From Nitrosomonadaceae bacterium (GTDB lineage Bacteria; Pseudomonadota; Gammaproteobacteria; Burkholderiales; Nitrosomonadaceae): a stretch of 64,000 nt of DNA. The DNA lies in NCBI GenBank assembly GCA_919902515.1, contig CAKKRD010000018.1:1-64000 (forward strand), in the 5' to 3' direction. Below the pieces are notes generated by a model that saw only the letters and a program-made list of their open reading frames with translations, was not told where the DNA came from and ran no database searches. The position numbers and the translations under genes are program-made. Shown piece after piece: positions 45,634 through 54,799 of this stretch (position 1 is its first letter; each line of letters starts with the position of its first letter).

Positions 45634-46908
45634 CTAATTTTCGTACACGATGCTGCCGTCGACCAGAGTATATTTTACCCTGCCCTGCAGTTCCATGCCC
45701 AGGAACGGTGTGTTCTTCCCCTGACTTTTAAGCGCGGCAGCTTCCACTTTCCAATATTGGTTGGGATCGAAAATACACAGGTCGGCAGCGGTGCCGGCGG
45801 ATAGATGACCGGCATCCACGCCAAGTATTCTGGCGGGCTCCACAGTAATCTTGGCCAACGCCGCAGACAGCGGCATTTTCATTTCCAGCGCCCACTTTAA
45901 AGTGAGCGGCAGCAGCAATTCCAGGCCAGTGGCACCGACCTCGGCTTCACCGAAAGGTAACAGCTTGGCATCTTCGTCCACTGGCGCGTGGTCGGAACAG
46001 ACCGCATCTATGGTGCCATCCATCAAGCCAGCACGCAGCGCATCGCGGTCACTCAATCCGCGCAACGGCGGCACCAGATGGCAATTGGAATCGAAGAAGC
46101 CGATATCCATTTCGGAGAGATGCAGGTGATTGATCGCCACATCGCAGGTGATGGACAGACCCTGCTGCCTGGCCGCGCGCACCATGGTGACGCCCTCCGC
46201 GCTGGACAGCCGGCACAAATGTATTCTGGCGCCGGTTTCTCTTGCCAGCAGAACGATATTTGACAGGGCAATCGTCTCCGCGCATACGGGAATTGCCGGT
46301 AGACCCAGGCGGGTCGCCACTTCACCATCATGAGCCACACCATTATTGGCGAGACTCACATCCTGAGGGCGCAGCCACACGCCAAAGCCGAAGGTGGCGG
46401 CATACTGCATCGCCTGCATCATTACCAGCGTGTCAGTGAGGGGTGCATCGGATTGACCGAAAGCAACGCAGCCTGCATCGCGCAATTCGGCCATTTCGGT
46501 TAAGCGCTCACCCTTCAGGCCTTGAGTAAGTGCCCCGATGGGATAGACGCGGGCCTGGTTGAGGCTCCGGGCGCGGTGCTTGAGCATTTCCACCAACCCC
46601 GGTTCGTCCAGCGGCGGATCGGTATCAGGCGGGCATGCCAGGCTGGTGACGCCACCCGCCACCGCCGCATCCATTTCCGATTCGAGCGTGGCCTTGTATT
46701 CAAAACCCGGTTCACGCAGTCGCGCCGACAGGTCCACCAGACCGGGGCATATTACCAACCCCTTCGCGTCTATCACGCGATTGGCCTGGAAGCCATTCGG
46801 TACGGCGCCGGTTGCAACGACTTTCCCGGCAGCGATGAATACGTCCATGACGGCATCGATCCCGTTCTTGGGATCAATCAGGTGTCCGTTTTTAATCTGG
46901 ATTTTCAT
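45634..46908 (-). CDS. pyrC': Inactive dihydroorotase-like subunit of aspartate transcarbamylase
   Basis: The 424-residue amidohydrolase-fold protein resembles dihydroorotase but lacks the zinc-binding HxH. The motif reads GLVDLSARLREPG, with Leu60-Ser61-Ala62 where active enzymes have DxHxHLR. SDHAPVD near the C-terminal third keeps part of the site. Such PyrC' proteins form a structural scaffold for PyrB dodecamers in Pseudomonas and many betaproteobacteria. It begins 8 bases after pyrB on the same strand. An active dihydroorotase must be encoded elsewhere. Confidence 0.9.
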   Translation of the reverse strand: MKIQIKNGHLIDPKNGIDAVMDVFIAAGKVVATGAVPNGFQANRVIDAKGLVICPGLVDLSARLREPGFEYKATLESEMDAAVAGGVTSLACPPDTDPPLDEPGLVEMLKHRARSLNQARVYPIGALTQGLKGERLTEMAELRDAGCVAFGQSDAPLTDTLVMMQAMQYAATFGFGVWLRPQDVSLANNGVAHDGEVATRLGLPAIPVCAETIALSNIVLLARETGARIHLCRLSSAEGVTMVRAARQQGLSITCDVAINHLHLSEMDIGFFDSNCHLVPPLRGLSDRDALRAGLMDGTIDAVCSDHAPVDEDAKLLPFGEAEVGATGLELLLPLTLKWALEMKMPLSAALAKITVEPARILGVDAGHLSAGTAADLCIFDPNQYWKVEAAALKSQGKNTPFLGMELQGRVKYTLVDGSIVYEN

Positions 46909-46916
46909 ATGGCTCT

Positions 46917-47867
46917 TCAGTTCCCCGCCAGAATCGACATTACCGCCATCCGTACCGCGATGCCGAATGTCACTTGCGGCAGTATCACCGACTGTTTGCC
47001 ATCGGCCACGGCGGAATCAATTTCAATGCCGCGATTCATCGGCCCGGGGTGCAGCACAATGGCGTCGTGCCTGGCAAGCGCCAGTTTTTCCTGCGTCAGT
47101 CCGTAATACTTGAAATATTCCTCGGCGCTGGGGAGGCTTGCACCCAGCATGCGCTCATTTTGCAAACGCAGCATCAGCAGCACATCGACGTCTTTCAAAC
47201 CTTGCGCCATGTCATGATAGACATGCACACCCAGGCGCTCGACCTTGGTGGGCAGCAGGGTTTTGGGTGCGATGACCCGTACCTCCGGCACACCCAGTGT
47301 GGTCAGCGCGTGTATCTGCGAGCGCGCCACCCGTGAGTGCAGGATATCGCCGACGATGGCCATGCGCAGATTATGGAAATCGCGTTTGTAGTGGCGGATG
47401 GTGAACATATCGAGTAACGCCTGGGTGGGGTGCGCGTGACGTCCGTCGCCGGCGTTGATAACGTGAATCTCGGGTCGTACATGCCGAGCGATCAAATGTG
47501 CAGCGCCACTTTGCGAGTGCCGTACGATAAACATGTCGGCATGCATGGCCGAGAGATTGTCCACCGTGTCCAGCAGCGTTTCCCCTTTGGATTGGGAGGA
47601 AACCGCGATGTTGAGATTGACCACATCCGCTGACAGGCGTTTGGCGGCGATTTCGAAGGTGGTGCGGGTGCGGGTGCTGGGTTCAAAGAACAGGTTGAAT
47701 ATGGACTTGCCGCGCAGCAGCGGAACTTTCTTGATGTCACGCTCGGTGACGCCGACAAAGGATTCGGCAGTGTCGAGTATGTTCAGCAGAATGGAAGCAG
47801 GTAGCCCCTCGGTGGTGAGAAGATGTTGCAGTTCGCCGTGTTTGTTTAGCTGCGGATTATTGTTCAT
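46917..47867 (-). CDS. pyrB: Aspartate carbamoyltransferase catalytic subunit
   Basis: The 316-residue enzyme condenses carbamoyl phosphate with aspartate, the committed step in pyrimidine synthesis. Visible motifs are the carbamoyl-phosphate loop [12 protein letters not shown], the [11 protein letters not shown] 80s loop, [16 protein letters not shown] and [15 protein letters not shown] 47867 overlaps the pyrR stop (ATGA). No regulatory pyrI gene is present, in keeping with the PyrC'-dependent class. Confidence 0.96.
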   Translation of the reverse strand: MNNNPQLNKHGELQHLLTTEGLPASILLNILDTAESFVGVTERDIKKVPLLRGKSIFNLFFEPSTRTRTTFEIAAKRLSADVVNLNIAVSSQSKGETLLDTVDNLSAMHADMFIVRHSQSGAAHLIARHVRPEIHVINAGDGRHAHPTQALLDMFTIRHYKRDFHNLRMAIVGDILHSRVARSQIHALTTLGVPEVRVIAPKTLLPTKVERLGVHVYHDMAQGLKDVDVLLMLRLQNERMLGASLPSAEEYFKYYGLTQEKLALARHDAIVLHPGPMNRGIEIDSAVADGKQSVILPQVTFGIAVRMAVMSILAGN

Positions 47868-48373
47868 TGTCCCGGAGGGCTTTTGTCATATAAGCTCAGG
47901 CTCAATTTTCCATCATTGCTCCGTTCCAGCGCCAGCATTTTATGCTCCGGCAGGGCAAGCATCCCACCAACATACTGGGCGGCGATAGGCATCTCTCTGC
48001 CGCCCCGGTCTATCAATGCGGCAAGACGGATGCTGGCCGGGCGACCGTAATCGAACAGCTCGTTGATGGCGGCGCGGATGGTGCGGCCAGTGTAGAGTAC
48101 GTCGTCCACCAGAATGATGTGGCTGCCTTCCACCTCGAACGGGATGTCCGAAGGCTTGACCTGGGGGTGTAGACCGATTTGACCAAAATCGTCGCGATAG
48201 AATGAAACATCCAGGGTACCCAACGGGAGCGTAAGCCCCAGATCCCGGTGCAGTCGCTCTGCCAGCCATACGCCGCCGGTATAAATACCCACCAAGGCGG
48301 CGTTGCCGGAAACCTCAGGCCGCATTTTCCCGGTCAGGTCGGCAAGCAATTGTTCTGCGTCAGGCAAGTGCAT
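47864..48373 (-). CDS. pyrR: Pyrimidine operon regulator/uracil phosphoribosyltransferase PyrR
   Basis: The protein has about 169 residues from ATG 48373 (MHLPDAEQL); ATG 48382 is an alternative. The type I PRTase signature [14 protein letters not shown] binds PRPP, and [16 protein letters not shown] is the upstream strand-loop. In Gram-positives PyrR binds mRNA leaders. In betaproteobacteria its role may be regulatory or uracil salvage. The start overlaps the 3' end of ruvX, and its stop overlaps pyrB, so all three are coupled. Confidence 0.88.
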   Translation of the reverse strand: MHLPDAEQLLADLTGKMRPEVSGNAALVGIYTGGVWLAERLHRDLGLTLPLGTLDVSFYRDDFGQIGLHPQVKPSDIPFEVEGSHIILVDDVLYTGRTIRAAINELFDYGRPASIRLAALIDRGGREMPIAAQYVGGMLALPEHKMLALERSNDGKLSLSLYDKSPPGQ

Positions 48374-48833
48374 AATGTCCATCGAAATAAGATTGCAAGA
48401 TCTGCTGTGCCGCCACCTGATCCAGCAGCGGTTTCTGTTTCTTCCCTTTGACGCCCGCTTCCCGCAGCGCTGTGCTGGCAGTGATGGAAGTATAACGCTC
48501 ATCCACCAGCGCAGTCTTGATGTTGAAGCGACCTTCCAGGCGGCGTGCGAAACGCCGGCTCAGCCGGGTCAGTTCGTGCTCGGTACCATCGGCATGCGTG
48601 GGTAACCCTACTACCAGCAACACTGGTTGCCATTCTTCGATCAGTTTGGCGATGCTGTCAAAACGCCGCTCGGTAAGCACATCGCTCACTGTGGCAAGAG
48701 GATGCGCCAAACCCAGTTGCAGGTCGCCCACCGCAATACCGATGTGTTTTTCGCCGAAGTCGAAAGCCATCACCGTCCCCATGGAAGTGTGACGGGTCTC
48801 AAGTACCAAGTGTTGATTTGCCTGATTCTGCAT
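48360..48833 (-). CDS. ruvX: Putative pre-16S rRNA nuclease, Holliday junction resolvase fold
   Basis: The product is 157 residues from ATG 48833; ATG 48782, just before TVMAFDFGEKHIG, is an alternative. The RNase H-like core has AFDFGEKHIGIA with the first acidic residue, VVGLPTHADGTEHE, and VDERYTSITAS with the last. YqgF/RuvX proteins mature the 5' end of 16S rRNA. It lies 30 bases after algH, and its end overlaps pyrR by at least 14 bases. Confidence 0.9.
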   Translation of the reverse strand: MQNQANQHLVLETRHTSMGTVMAFDFGEKHIGIAVGDLQLGLAHPLATVSDVLTERRFDSIAKLIEEWQPVLLVVGLPTHADGTEHELTRLSRRFARRLEGRFNIKTALVDERYTSITASTALREAGVKGKKQKPLLDQVAAQQILQSYFDGHYALA

Positions 48834-48863
48834 GAAATAGCCGATTAACGCCGAACAATGTTC

Positions 48864-49424
48864 TCAAGAATGCCCTACCTCATCTGACAGGCTGGAGAAA
48901 TCAATTCCCAGCAATTGTATCGCCGCAGCCAGTCGTTGTTCGGATGGCAGTTCGAACATGATGCTGGGTGATGCGGGCACGGTGAGCCACGCATTCTGGG
49001 CCAGTTCATGCTCAAGTTGGCCGGGCGCCCACCCCGAGTAGCCCAACGTTACCAGCGCCTGTCTGGGGCCTTTTCCGCACGCAATCGCCTGCAGGATGTC
49101 GAGTGAGGTAGTGAGGCCCACTTCCTGATTTACCGTCATGGTGGATTGCCAGCCATCTGCTGGTTGATGCAGCACGAAGCCGCGATCCAGTTGCACCGGT
49201 CCGCCAAACAATACCGGTAATCCTTTAAGAGACAGGTTGGTAATAGGAATGCCAAGCTGATCAAACATATCCTCCAGCATCAGCTCAGTGGGCCGGTTGA
49301 CCACCAGGCCCAGCGCACCCTGTTCGTTGTGTTCGCAGATATAGGTGAGAGTTTTGGAAAATGAAGGATCTGCCATGGCCGGCATGGCGATCAGAAAATG
49401 GTGGGTCAGATTGATGCTTTGCAT
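48864..49424 (-). CDS. algH: YqgE/AlgH family protein
   Basis: The 186-residue protein begins [17 protein letters not shown], the standard AlgH start. It includes [26 protein letters not shown] and [13 protein letters not shown]. The function is unclear; a link to alginate regulation was proposed in Pseudomonas. It lies directly upstream of ruvX, an order conserved across proteobacteria. The frame is open to 49493 but the extension has no family match. Confidence 0.9.
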   Translation of the reverse strand: MQSINLTHHFLIAMPAMADPSFSKTLTYICEHNEQGALGLVVNRPTELMLEDMFDQLGIPITNLSLKGLPVLFGGPVQLDRGFVLHQPADGWQSTMTVNQEVGLTTSLDILQAIACGKGPRQALVTLGYSGWAPGQLEHELAQNAWLTVPASPSIMFELPSEQRLAAAIQLLGIDFSSLSDEVGHS

Positions 49425-49577
49425 GGATGAGTTAACTGCATGTTTACCATTGTAAACCGGTTGCCGTTTCTCCACAATTTTCAAGAATGGCATGTTCGCC
49501 GGGATCTCATCAATACCTGATGATCATGGGATAAGCAGACCGGGGATAACCATACCAGGCGACTGGCAAACCATGAA

Positions 49578-49760
49578 TCATGAGGCGTCACGTCGCGCTG
49601 CCTGAATGATCTCCCTGAGGTAAGTCTGCTGCATGTAATCCAGGATGGCGTCGGCTACTCCGTCCTTTGAGAGCTGAGAAAATTGTGAGGTGGTGAGGTT
49701 GTAAACGGTTTGATTCTGGAAATAATGTTGGCTGCAGTTTCGTCAATTGAGATGCTGCTG
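49578..49760 (-). pseudogene. Remnant of a small lipoprotein-type gene, probably frameshifted
   Basis: On the minus strand the frame closing at 49578 reads NQTVYNLTTSQFSQLSKDG and continues through VADAILDYMQQTYLREI. This resembles the C-terminal helix pair of small exported proteins seen in related bacteria. There is no usable start before it, and the frame opens with a stop at about 49730. A second frame just upstream (SSISIDETAANIISRIK) could be the missing N-terminal part, joined by one frameshift. The upstream end runs into the comEA terminator. Confidence 0.35.
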
Positions 49761-49777
49761 AATCCGGCACAAACAAA

Positions 49778-49802
49778 AACCCCCGGGGTTGAGCCGGGGG
49801 TT
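49778..49802 (-). terminator. Rho-independent terminator downstream of comEA
   Basis: A 9-bp perfect G+C-rich stem (AACCCCCGG with CCGGGGGTT) with a 7-base loop is followed on the minus strand by TTTGTTTG. It lies about 95 bases after the comEA stop. Confidence 0.8.
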
Positions 49803-49896
49803 CGCTGGACGATATTTTCCTGTGCGATTGCCACAAGCCGAGTTTTCTCACCCTTCTGCCCGTGGCCACCTCTGCAGCTATCTGGGTTATCTTTTC

Positions 49897-50202
49897 TTAC
49901 TTGGCGGCGGGCGGGGCTACCGTCTTCAGTACGGTGGGGCCGGTGACTGTGATATCCCGGCGGAGTTGATCCATATTCACGCTCTGGTTGTTGATGCCAT
50001 CAACTCTCTCGATGTCGTCGACCTTCTTGAACGCACCGGCTTTGGTGCGATAGTCAATGATCGCTTTGGCTTTGGATTTGGTGATGCCTGAATTTTTCAG
50101 AGTTTCAAGTTCGGCCTGAGTGGCAGTGTTGATGTTGACATACGCGTAAGCGCTACCGCTGAATGCAAACAGTGTGGCAATGATTATGAACAAATTTTTC
50201 AT
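49897..50202 (-). CDS. comEA: ComEA-type helix-hairpin-helix DNA-binding protein
   Basis: The 101-residue exported protein has a signal peptide (1-20, ending SGSAYA). Two helix-hairpin-helix motifs follow: VNINTATQAELETL with SGITKSKAKAIIDYR, then FKKVDDIERVDGIN. ComEA homologues bind incoming DNA in the periplasm during natural transformation. The protein is of the short betaproteobacterial form without an N-terminal linker. GGGAG lies before the ATG. A terminator follows. Confidence 0.88.
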   Translation of the reverse strand: MKNLFIIIATLFAFSGSAYAYVNINTATQAELETLKNSGITKSKAKAIIDYRTKAGAFKKVDDIERVDGINNQSVNMDQLRRDITVTGPTVLKTVAPPAAK

Positions 50203-50295
50203 GGTTTCTCCCTGAGTTAAAAATGGATAACTGGATCACAATAACACAAAATTCCTTTTTTTCCATAAAGTCTATAAATATATGCCGGGTTGTCA

Positions 50296-50385
50296 GAATC
50301 GGTAGCCGAGGGTGACGCCAGTGGCCAGCGGGCTTATTTCGACAGAGCCTGGTTCCCCTCGCTTTTTGTCCGCATCACGATCGCT
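50296..50385 (-). pseudogene. Second beta-barrel C-terminal segment, in frame after the stop of the barrel gene
   Basis: Directly after the TAA of the barrel gene (50386-50388), the same frame reads SDRDADKKRGEPGSVEIS and then PLATGVTLGYRF before a TGA. Closing in an aromatic strand ending in Phe is the hallmark of outer-membrane barrels. The preceding gene already closes in GGYLGIGF. It looks like the tail of a related barrel gene left by recombination, or a readthrough extension. Confidence 0.4.
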
Positions 50386-51294
50386 TTAGAAGCCGATTCC
50401 GAGATAACCACCGGCAGTCACGCCGTCGATTCTGATGCCGTCGTTTCTGCCACTGGTCAGGTGATAACGCGCATCAAGGCCGACAAAGAAGCTTTTCCAG
50501 ATTCTGTAATCGACACCGGCACCAAACATGACTCCCGGAATCAATACCGTAATGGATTCAGACGGCGGGCTGATCACATGGATACCGAGACCTGCAGGGA
50601 TAATCCAGGGTCTGAGCCGGCTGCCTTCGAAAAATTTGATTTTCGGCGCTGCGGTCAAAGTAAGCTGGCTGACATTCACGCCGGCACCCGCAGCGGGAAG
50701 GCCGTTGGCTCGTACGTTGGAGCCGAATTCTTTGTACTCGAACATCAATTCAGACGCGACACTAGTCCTGGGCGCTAAGCCCCAGGCATCTTTGGTCAGG
50801 TTCCAGTCAAAGCCCGCGCCTATATACCACGCATCTTTATCTGCCACCCCCCCGGCACCGCCAAGACCAGCACTATTTATGGATACGCCGTTACGCGGAT
50901 CATTGGCGTGCGCGAAGCCGCCGCGGAAGAACAGCATATGGCTCTTGCGATCCAGGCGTTTGTCCATAATATCCGCCATTTCTATAGCATGCTCCGCTTT
51001 TTCTTGGGCTGTCCTCGTATATTCTTTAGCGTGCGACGCCTTTTCTTCGATCTGTATCGTTTTTTCCTCGATCGCCATGACCTTCTGCGCTTCCCGGGCA
51101 GATTCGGATTTCACCTGGTTCAGTTCGCTGCGGAGGGCTTGCAACTGACTCTCCATTTGTTTGAGTGCCCGTTCCAGAGCCTGGGTTCTTGCGTCCTGAG
51201 CAGAAGCTGGTGGCGCAACCATCGCCATGACAATGACGAGTGAACCGACTGCCACACGGATGAACAACCGTGTTTTATCAAGAAAATGTTTCAT
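50386..51294 (-). CDS. Outer-membrane beta-barrel protein with N-terminal coiled coil
   Basis: The 302-residue protein has a signal peptide (1-33, ending APPASAQ) and a long coiled coil at about 36-105 (ALERALKQMESQLQALRSEL, EEKTIQIEEKASHAKEYTRT). A barrel of about eight strands from 115 to the end closes in GGYLGIGF. The layout resembles OmpA-type porin-like proteins with a periplasmic trimerisation stalk. No exact family is recognised. The ribosome site (AAGGAGG) lies within the last codons of the small upstream gene, so the two are coupled. Confidence 0.7.
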   Translation of the reverse strand: MKHFLDKTRLFIRVAVGSLVIVMAMVAPPASAQDARTQALERALKQMESQLQALRSELNQVKSESAREAQKVMAIEEKTIQIEEKASHAKEYTRTAQEKAEHAIEMADIMDKRLDRKSHMLFFRGGFAHANDPRNGVSINSAGLGGAGGVADKDAWYIGAGFDWNLTKDAWGLAPRTSVASELMFEYKEFGSNVRANGLPAAGAGVNVSQLTLTAAPKIKFFEGSRLRPWIIPAGLGIHVISPPSESITVLIPGVMFGAGVDYRIWKSFFVGLDARYHLTSGRNDGIRIDGVTAGGYLGIGF

Positions 51295-51408
51295 TTAGCT
51301 TTCCTCCTTACTATCGAACTTTGTTTTATCGGGTGCTGTTTCAGCCATGGCATCGGTAGAAACAAACAGGGAAACTCCAAACAAGACAGCGAATTGCAGT
51401 TTTTTCAT
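51295..51408 (-). CDS. Small secreted peptide, 37 residues, coupled to the barrel gene
   Basis: The frame starts ATGAAAAAACTG at 51408 and reads MKKLQFAVLFGVSLFVS, then TDAMAETAPDKTKFDSKEES. Residues 1-22 form a classical signal peptide with the cleavage site AMA, leaving about 15 charged residues. Its stop TAA touches the ATG of the barrel gene, and the AAGGAGG of the barrel gene lies inside its last codons. It is too short for most gene finders. It may be a leader that sets translation of the barrel, or a real periplasmic peptide. Confidence 0.55.
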   Translation of the reverse strand: MKKLQFAVLFGVSLFVSTDAMAETAPDKTKFDSKEES

Positions 51409-51626
51409 GGTATGCCGACCTTTCGACGGACTGCCAAAAGAGATAACAGGACATCCGCATCTCAATATAGGCGATATTACGCGCGGCGAGAAATAAATGT
51501 CAACAATTTTTTGGGGAATTGGCGAGGAGCTATCCTGCCGGTGGCTAGACTGGATAGGAGAAAAACCAAGGGGAAAAGCCGGACGGTTTGGTGCGTTGCC
51601 GGATTTGCCGGCGGTATAAACCGGAA

Positions 51627-52097
51627 TTATGTGCGCAGCTTTAGCTCACTAAAGGCGGCTGCGGGTAAGTCAGTCAGTTGATATTTGCCGCTCATTACTG
51701 CAGCAGCGAGAATATCCAGGGTCTGATCTTTTAGCAGCCTTACGATTTCCTGCTTGATTGGAGACCACTTTGCATGCATCGGGCAGGGTACTTTGTCACT
51801 GCAAATCTTGAGTCCCAGTACACAATCCTCAGTAAATCCAGGGCCTTCGGTAATGAGGACGATCTGCATCAAAGTGATTTTTTCGCCCTCTTCCCGCAGG
51901 CAGAAGCCGCCTTGCTTGCCGCGGTAAGAGTAAAGCAGGTTGCCTCTGCACAGGTTCTGTAGCACCTTGGCGAGATAGGTGGGCGGCGCCCCCAAATTCT
52001 CGGCAATGGTACGATTCAACACCGACACGCCGCGAGGCTGCGTGGCTATGTAAATGAGCGCCTGAATAGCGTACTGGGTGGTGCGGGATAGAATCAT
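51627..52097 (-). CDS. Rrf2-family iron-sulfur transcription regulator
   Basis: The 156-residue protein begins MILSRTTQYAIQALIYIA, the winged-helix start of Rrf2 factors. The recognition helix is APPTYLAKVLQNL and the wing is YRGKQGGFCL. Three cysteines in EDCVLGLKICSDKVPCPMH can ligate a [2Fe-2S] or [4Fe-4S] cluster, as in NsrR, IscR and RsrR. The target is unknown. No isc or nitric-oxide genes are adjacent. It is divergent from aat across 187 bases. Confidence 0.85.
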   Translation of the reverse strand: MILSRTTQYAIQALIYIATQPRGVSVLNRTIAENLGAPPTYLAKVLQNLCRGNLLYSYRGKQGGFCLREEGEKITLMQIVLITEGPGFTEDCVLGLKICSDKVPCPMHAKWSPIKQEIVRLLKDQTLDILAAAVMSGKYQLTDLPAAAFSELKLRT

Positions 52098-52284
52098 CGG
52101 AGTTCTCTATTTTTGTGAGCCTTCAATCACCTGCGGGAAAACGACATCGCCGAGCTACAAAGGATGTGTTTATCTTAATATCAAATCAGTATATTGTAAA
52201 ATTGTAAGCGAAGGGATTGTTCTTCTTTCCCTGTCACGCCAAGTATGATGGGCATTTGATCAACAACTGTTTAATTTTTGCTAA

Positions 52285-52983
52285 ATGATTCCGTGGTTAG
52301 TTCCTCACATGCCTTTCCCGCCGCTGGAAGCTGCACTTGCCAAGCCCAACGGCCTGCTTGCCGCCGGTGGCGACCTTTCGCCGCAACGTTTGATTGAAGC
52401 TTATCGCTGTGGAATTTTCCCCTGGTTCAACGCCGGGGAGCCTATTCTTTGGTGGAGTCCTGATCCGCGCATGGTGCTGTTACCCGGTGAGCTTAGAATT
52501 TCTCGCTCGCTGAATAAAGCTCTCAACAAGGGTAATTACGAAATCCGTGTGGATAGTGCCTTCAGCCAGGTCATGCAGGCTTGCGCCGCGCCGCGCAAGG
52601 GACAATCCGGTACCTGGATACACCCCGAGATGATTTCGGCCTACGCTGTGCTGCATGAAATCGGGCTGGCCCACTCAGTCGAAACCTGGGTGGACGGTGA
52701 GCTGATGGGGGGACTATACGGCGTTAGCCAGGGAAAAGTATTTTTTGGTGAATCCATGTTTTCCCATATTCCCGATGCTTCCAAAATCGCATTCGTGCAT
52801 CTGGTGAGACAGTTGCAACGCTGGAATTTCGGCATGATCGATTGCCAGATGAAAACTGCTCATCTCGCATCTTTTGGCGCGCGCGAAATTCCCCGCACAG
52901 AATTTAGTCAAAGACTAAGAGAATTGATAGACTACCCTGAACGAGTTGAGAAATGGCGTTTTGATCATGAGCCGGCTGAATGA
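52285..52983 (+). CDS. aat: Leucyl/phenylalanyl-tRNA-protein transferase
   Basis: The 232-residue enzyme adds Leu or Phe from tRNA to N-terminal Lys or Arg, marking proteins for ClpAP. Family motifs [49 protein letters not shown] and MIDCQM are all present. No good ribosome site is seen before the ATG. The next gene, bpt, overlaps its end. Confidence 0.95.
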   Translation: MIPWLVPHMPFPPLEAALAKPNGLLAAGGDLSPQRLIEAYRCGIFPWFNAGEPILWWSPDPRMVLLPGELRISRSLNKALNKGNYEIRVDSAFSQVMQACAAPRKGQSGTWIHPEMISAYAVLHEIGLAHSVETWVDGELMGGLYGVSQGKVFFGESMFSHIPDASKIAFVHLVRQLQRWNFGMIDCQMKTAHLASFGAREIPRTEFSQRLRELIDYPERVEKWRFDHEPAE

Positions 52984-53710
52984 CCTTCCTGCATCGGCGT
53001 TACAGTTCTACACCACCGCATCTTATCCGTGTAGCTATCTGCCGGAGAAATTGGCGCGCTCCCAGGTAGCAACACCCAGCCATCTGGTCGATACGGATGC
53101 CTACGGGAAACTGGTTCAGGCTGGTTTTCGTCGCAGCGGCGCTTTCACCTATCGGCCCTATTGCGATCATTGCCGCGCTTGTGTGCCGGTGCGAATTATC
53201 GTTGACGAATTTACTCCCAGCCGTGCCCAACGCCGGGCCTGGAAACGGCACCAGCATCTGGTTGCGACCCGGCATGAGCTGTATTACCACCCGCAGCACT
53301 ATACGCTCTATCTGCGCTACCAGGCGCAACGCCATTGCGGCGGCGGCATGGATCGCGACAGTCGCGAGCAGTACCGCCATTTCCTGCTGCAGAGCAATGT
53401 CAATTCCAGGCTGATTGAGTTCCATGAGAATGGTCAGCTACGCATGATCAGCATTATTGATGAACTGCCCGACGGTATTTCCTCGGTCTATACTTTCTTC
53501 GATCCGGATGTGCCGGGTGTAAGCTTTGGTACCCACAACATCCTGTGGCAAGTACAGCAATGCCGTGCACTTGGCTTGCCTTATCTTTATCTTGGTTACT
53601 GGATCAGGCAGAACCGGAAAATGGGCTACAAGGCTAATTTCCAACCACTGCAAGGCTTGATCGACGGTCAATGGCGGCTGCTTGATGGCAACGAGACAGA
53701 TTGCGGGTAG
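52967..53710 (+). CDS. bpt: Aspartate/glutamate leucyltransferase (bacterial arginyltransferase homologue)
   Basis: The protein has about 247 residues from ATG 52967. It transfers Leu to N-terminal Asp or Glu, extending the N-end rule begun by Aat. Motifs include [30 protein letters not shown] with the Cys pair CDHCRAC, and [18 protein letters not shown]. It overlaps aat by 17 bases and is translated with it. Confidence 0.93.
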   Translation: MSRLNDLPASALQFYTTASYPCSYLPEKLARSQVATPSHLVDTDAYGKLVQAGFRRSGAFTYRPYCDHCRACVPVRIIVDEFTPSRAQRRAWKRHQHLVATRHELYYHPQHYTLYLRYQAQRHCGGGMDRDSREQYRHFLLQSNVNSRLIEFHENGQLRMISIIDELPDGISSVYTFFDPDVPGVSFGTHNILWQVQQCRALGLPYLYLGYWIRQNRKMGYKANFQPLQGLIDGQWRLLDGNETDCG

Positions 53711-53740
53711 TCATCTGTCCATGACACTTGGCACCAGAAT

Positions 53741-54565
53741 TTATCGCCGCAGTGCTCGTATCTCTGCTGCGCGCTTCTCCAGCGGCACTGCTTTGCTGGC
53801 ATAACCAATGTCTCGATACAGTTGCGCCAGATTTTCAAGGCCGGTAGCCACATTGGGATGATCCGGACCGAATACCTTTTCTGAAATTGCCAGTGCACGT
53901 CTGAACAGCGGTTCGGCATTGGGGTATTTCCCTTGATCTCTGTACAATCCTGCCAGATTATTCAGACCGAGCGCCACATTCGGATGCTCCGGACCAAGCG
54001 CTTTCTGAGAAATCGCCAGGACGCGTTTATACAGCGGTTCAGCCTGCACATACTGTTTCTGCGCGTGGTACAGCAGCGCCAGATTGTTCAGGCTTATGAC
54101 CACATTGGGGTGATCCGGGCCGAAGACTTTTTCCAGAATCGCCAGCGCACGTTTGTGCAGCGGCTCGGCCAGCGCATACTGTTCCTGAGCATGATACAGT
54201 TGCGCTAGGTTATTCAGACTCGCGGCGACATCAGGATGATCCGGACCGTGCGCCTTCTCATCAATCGCCAACGCACGTTTGTACAACGGCTCGGCCTGCG
54301 CATACTGTTCCTGGGCGCTGTACAGCAATGCCAGACTATTCAGACTGGTGGCCACATCAGGGTGATCCGGTCCAAGAGCTTGTTCGGCTACCTGCAGGGC
54401 TTGTTTCGCCACCTCCGTCGCGCGCGTATATTGCCCTTGTCGATACAGCAAATCGGCCTGCCGGCTGAGTGCGTTCCATCCAGGTGCGGCGGCATGGCTA
54501 TACGCGCTTGTTGTCAGACCAAGCGTGAGGAGGGCCAAGGCAAGAGAGAAGGTGGCTATTTTCAT
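53741..54565 (-). CDS. Exported tetratricopeptide protein, kinesin light chain-type repeats
   Basis: The protein has about 274 residues from ATG 54565, with a signal peptide ending near SAYSHAAA. It has five or six TPRs of 42 residues, each with GPDHP(D/N)VA.SL(N)NLA.LY..Q..YA.AEPL(Y/H)KRALAI. The repeats are nearly identical, so they have probably expanded by recent tandem duplication. It likely serves as a protein-binding scaffold; the partner is unknown. It is convergent with bpt and divergent from pyrD. Confidence 0.82.
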   Translation of the reverse strand: MKIATFSLALALLTLGLTTSAYSHAAAPGWNALSRQADLLYRQGQYTRATEVAKQALQVAEQALGPDHPDVATSLNSLALLYSAQEQYAQAEPLYKRALAIDEKAHGPDHPDVAASLNNLAQLYHAQEQYALAEPLHKRALAILEKVFGPDHPNVVISLNNLALLYHAQKQYVQAEPLYKRVLAISQKALGPEHPNVALGLNNLAGLYRDQGKYPNAEPLFRRALAISEKVFGPDHPNVATGLENLAQLYRDIGYASKAVPLEKRAAEIRALRR

Positions 54566-54799
54566 ATATCTGCTGATTGAGATTGATGTGGAAAACAATG
54601 AATCGCGCGCCACCCAATCCACTGTGATTATCCCCATGGTTGATCCGGGTAGAGAACTGTCAAGCCTTAGAACTACATCCGTTCAATTTACCATGGAGTA
54701 TGCGCAAAGGGACAAACACTATTTCCTGGATGAGTGATGCGCTCAACTAACTCTGCATCCTCCACGCATCCACGGTCTTTTCCGGGTTAAAATCAGCCC

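Noticed and set aside
49588-49869. 93-codon minus-strand frame across the comEA terminator
   Set aside because: It runs through the terminator hairpin, is Arg/Pro/His-rich and has no start signal; the remnant in another frame fits better.
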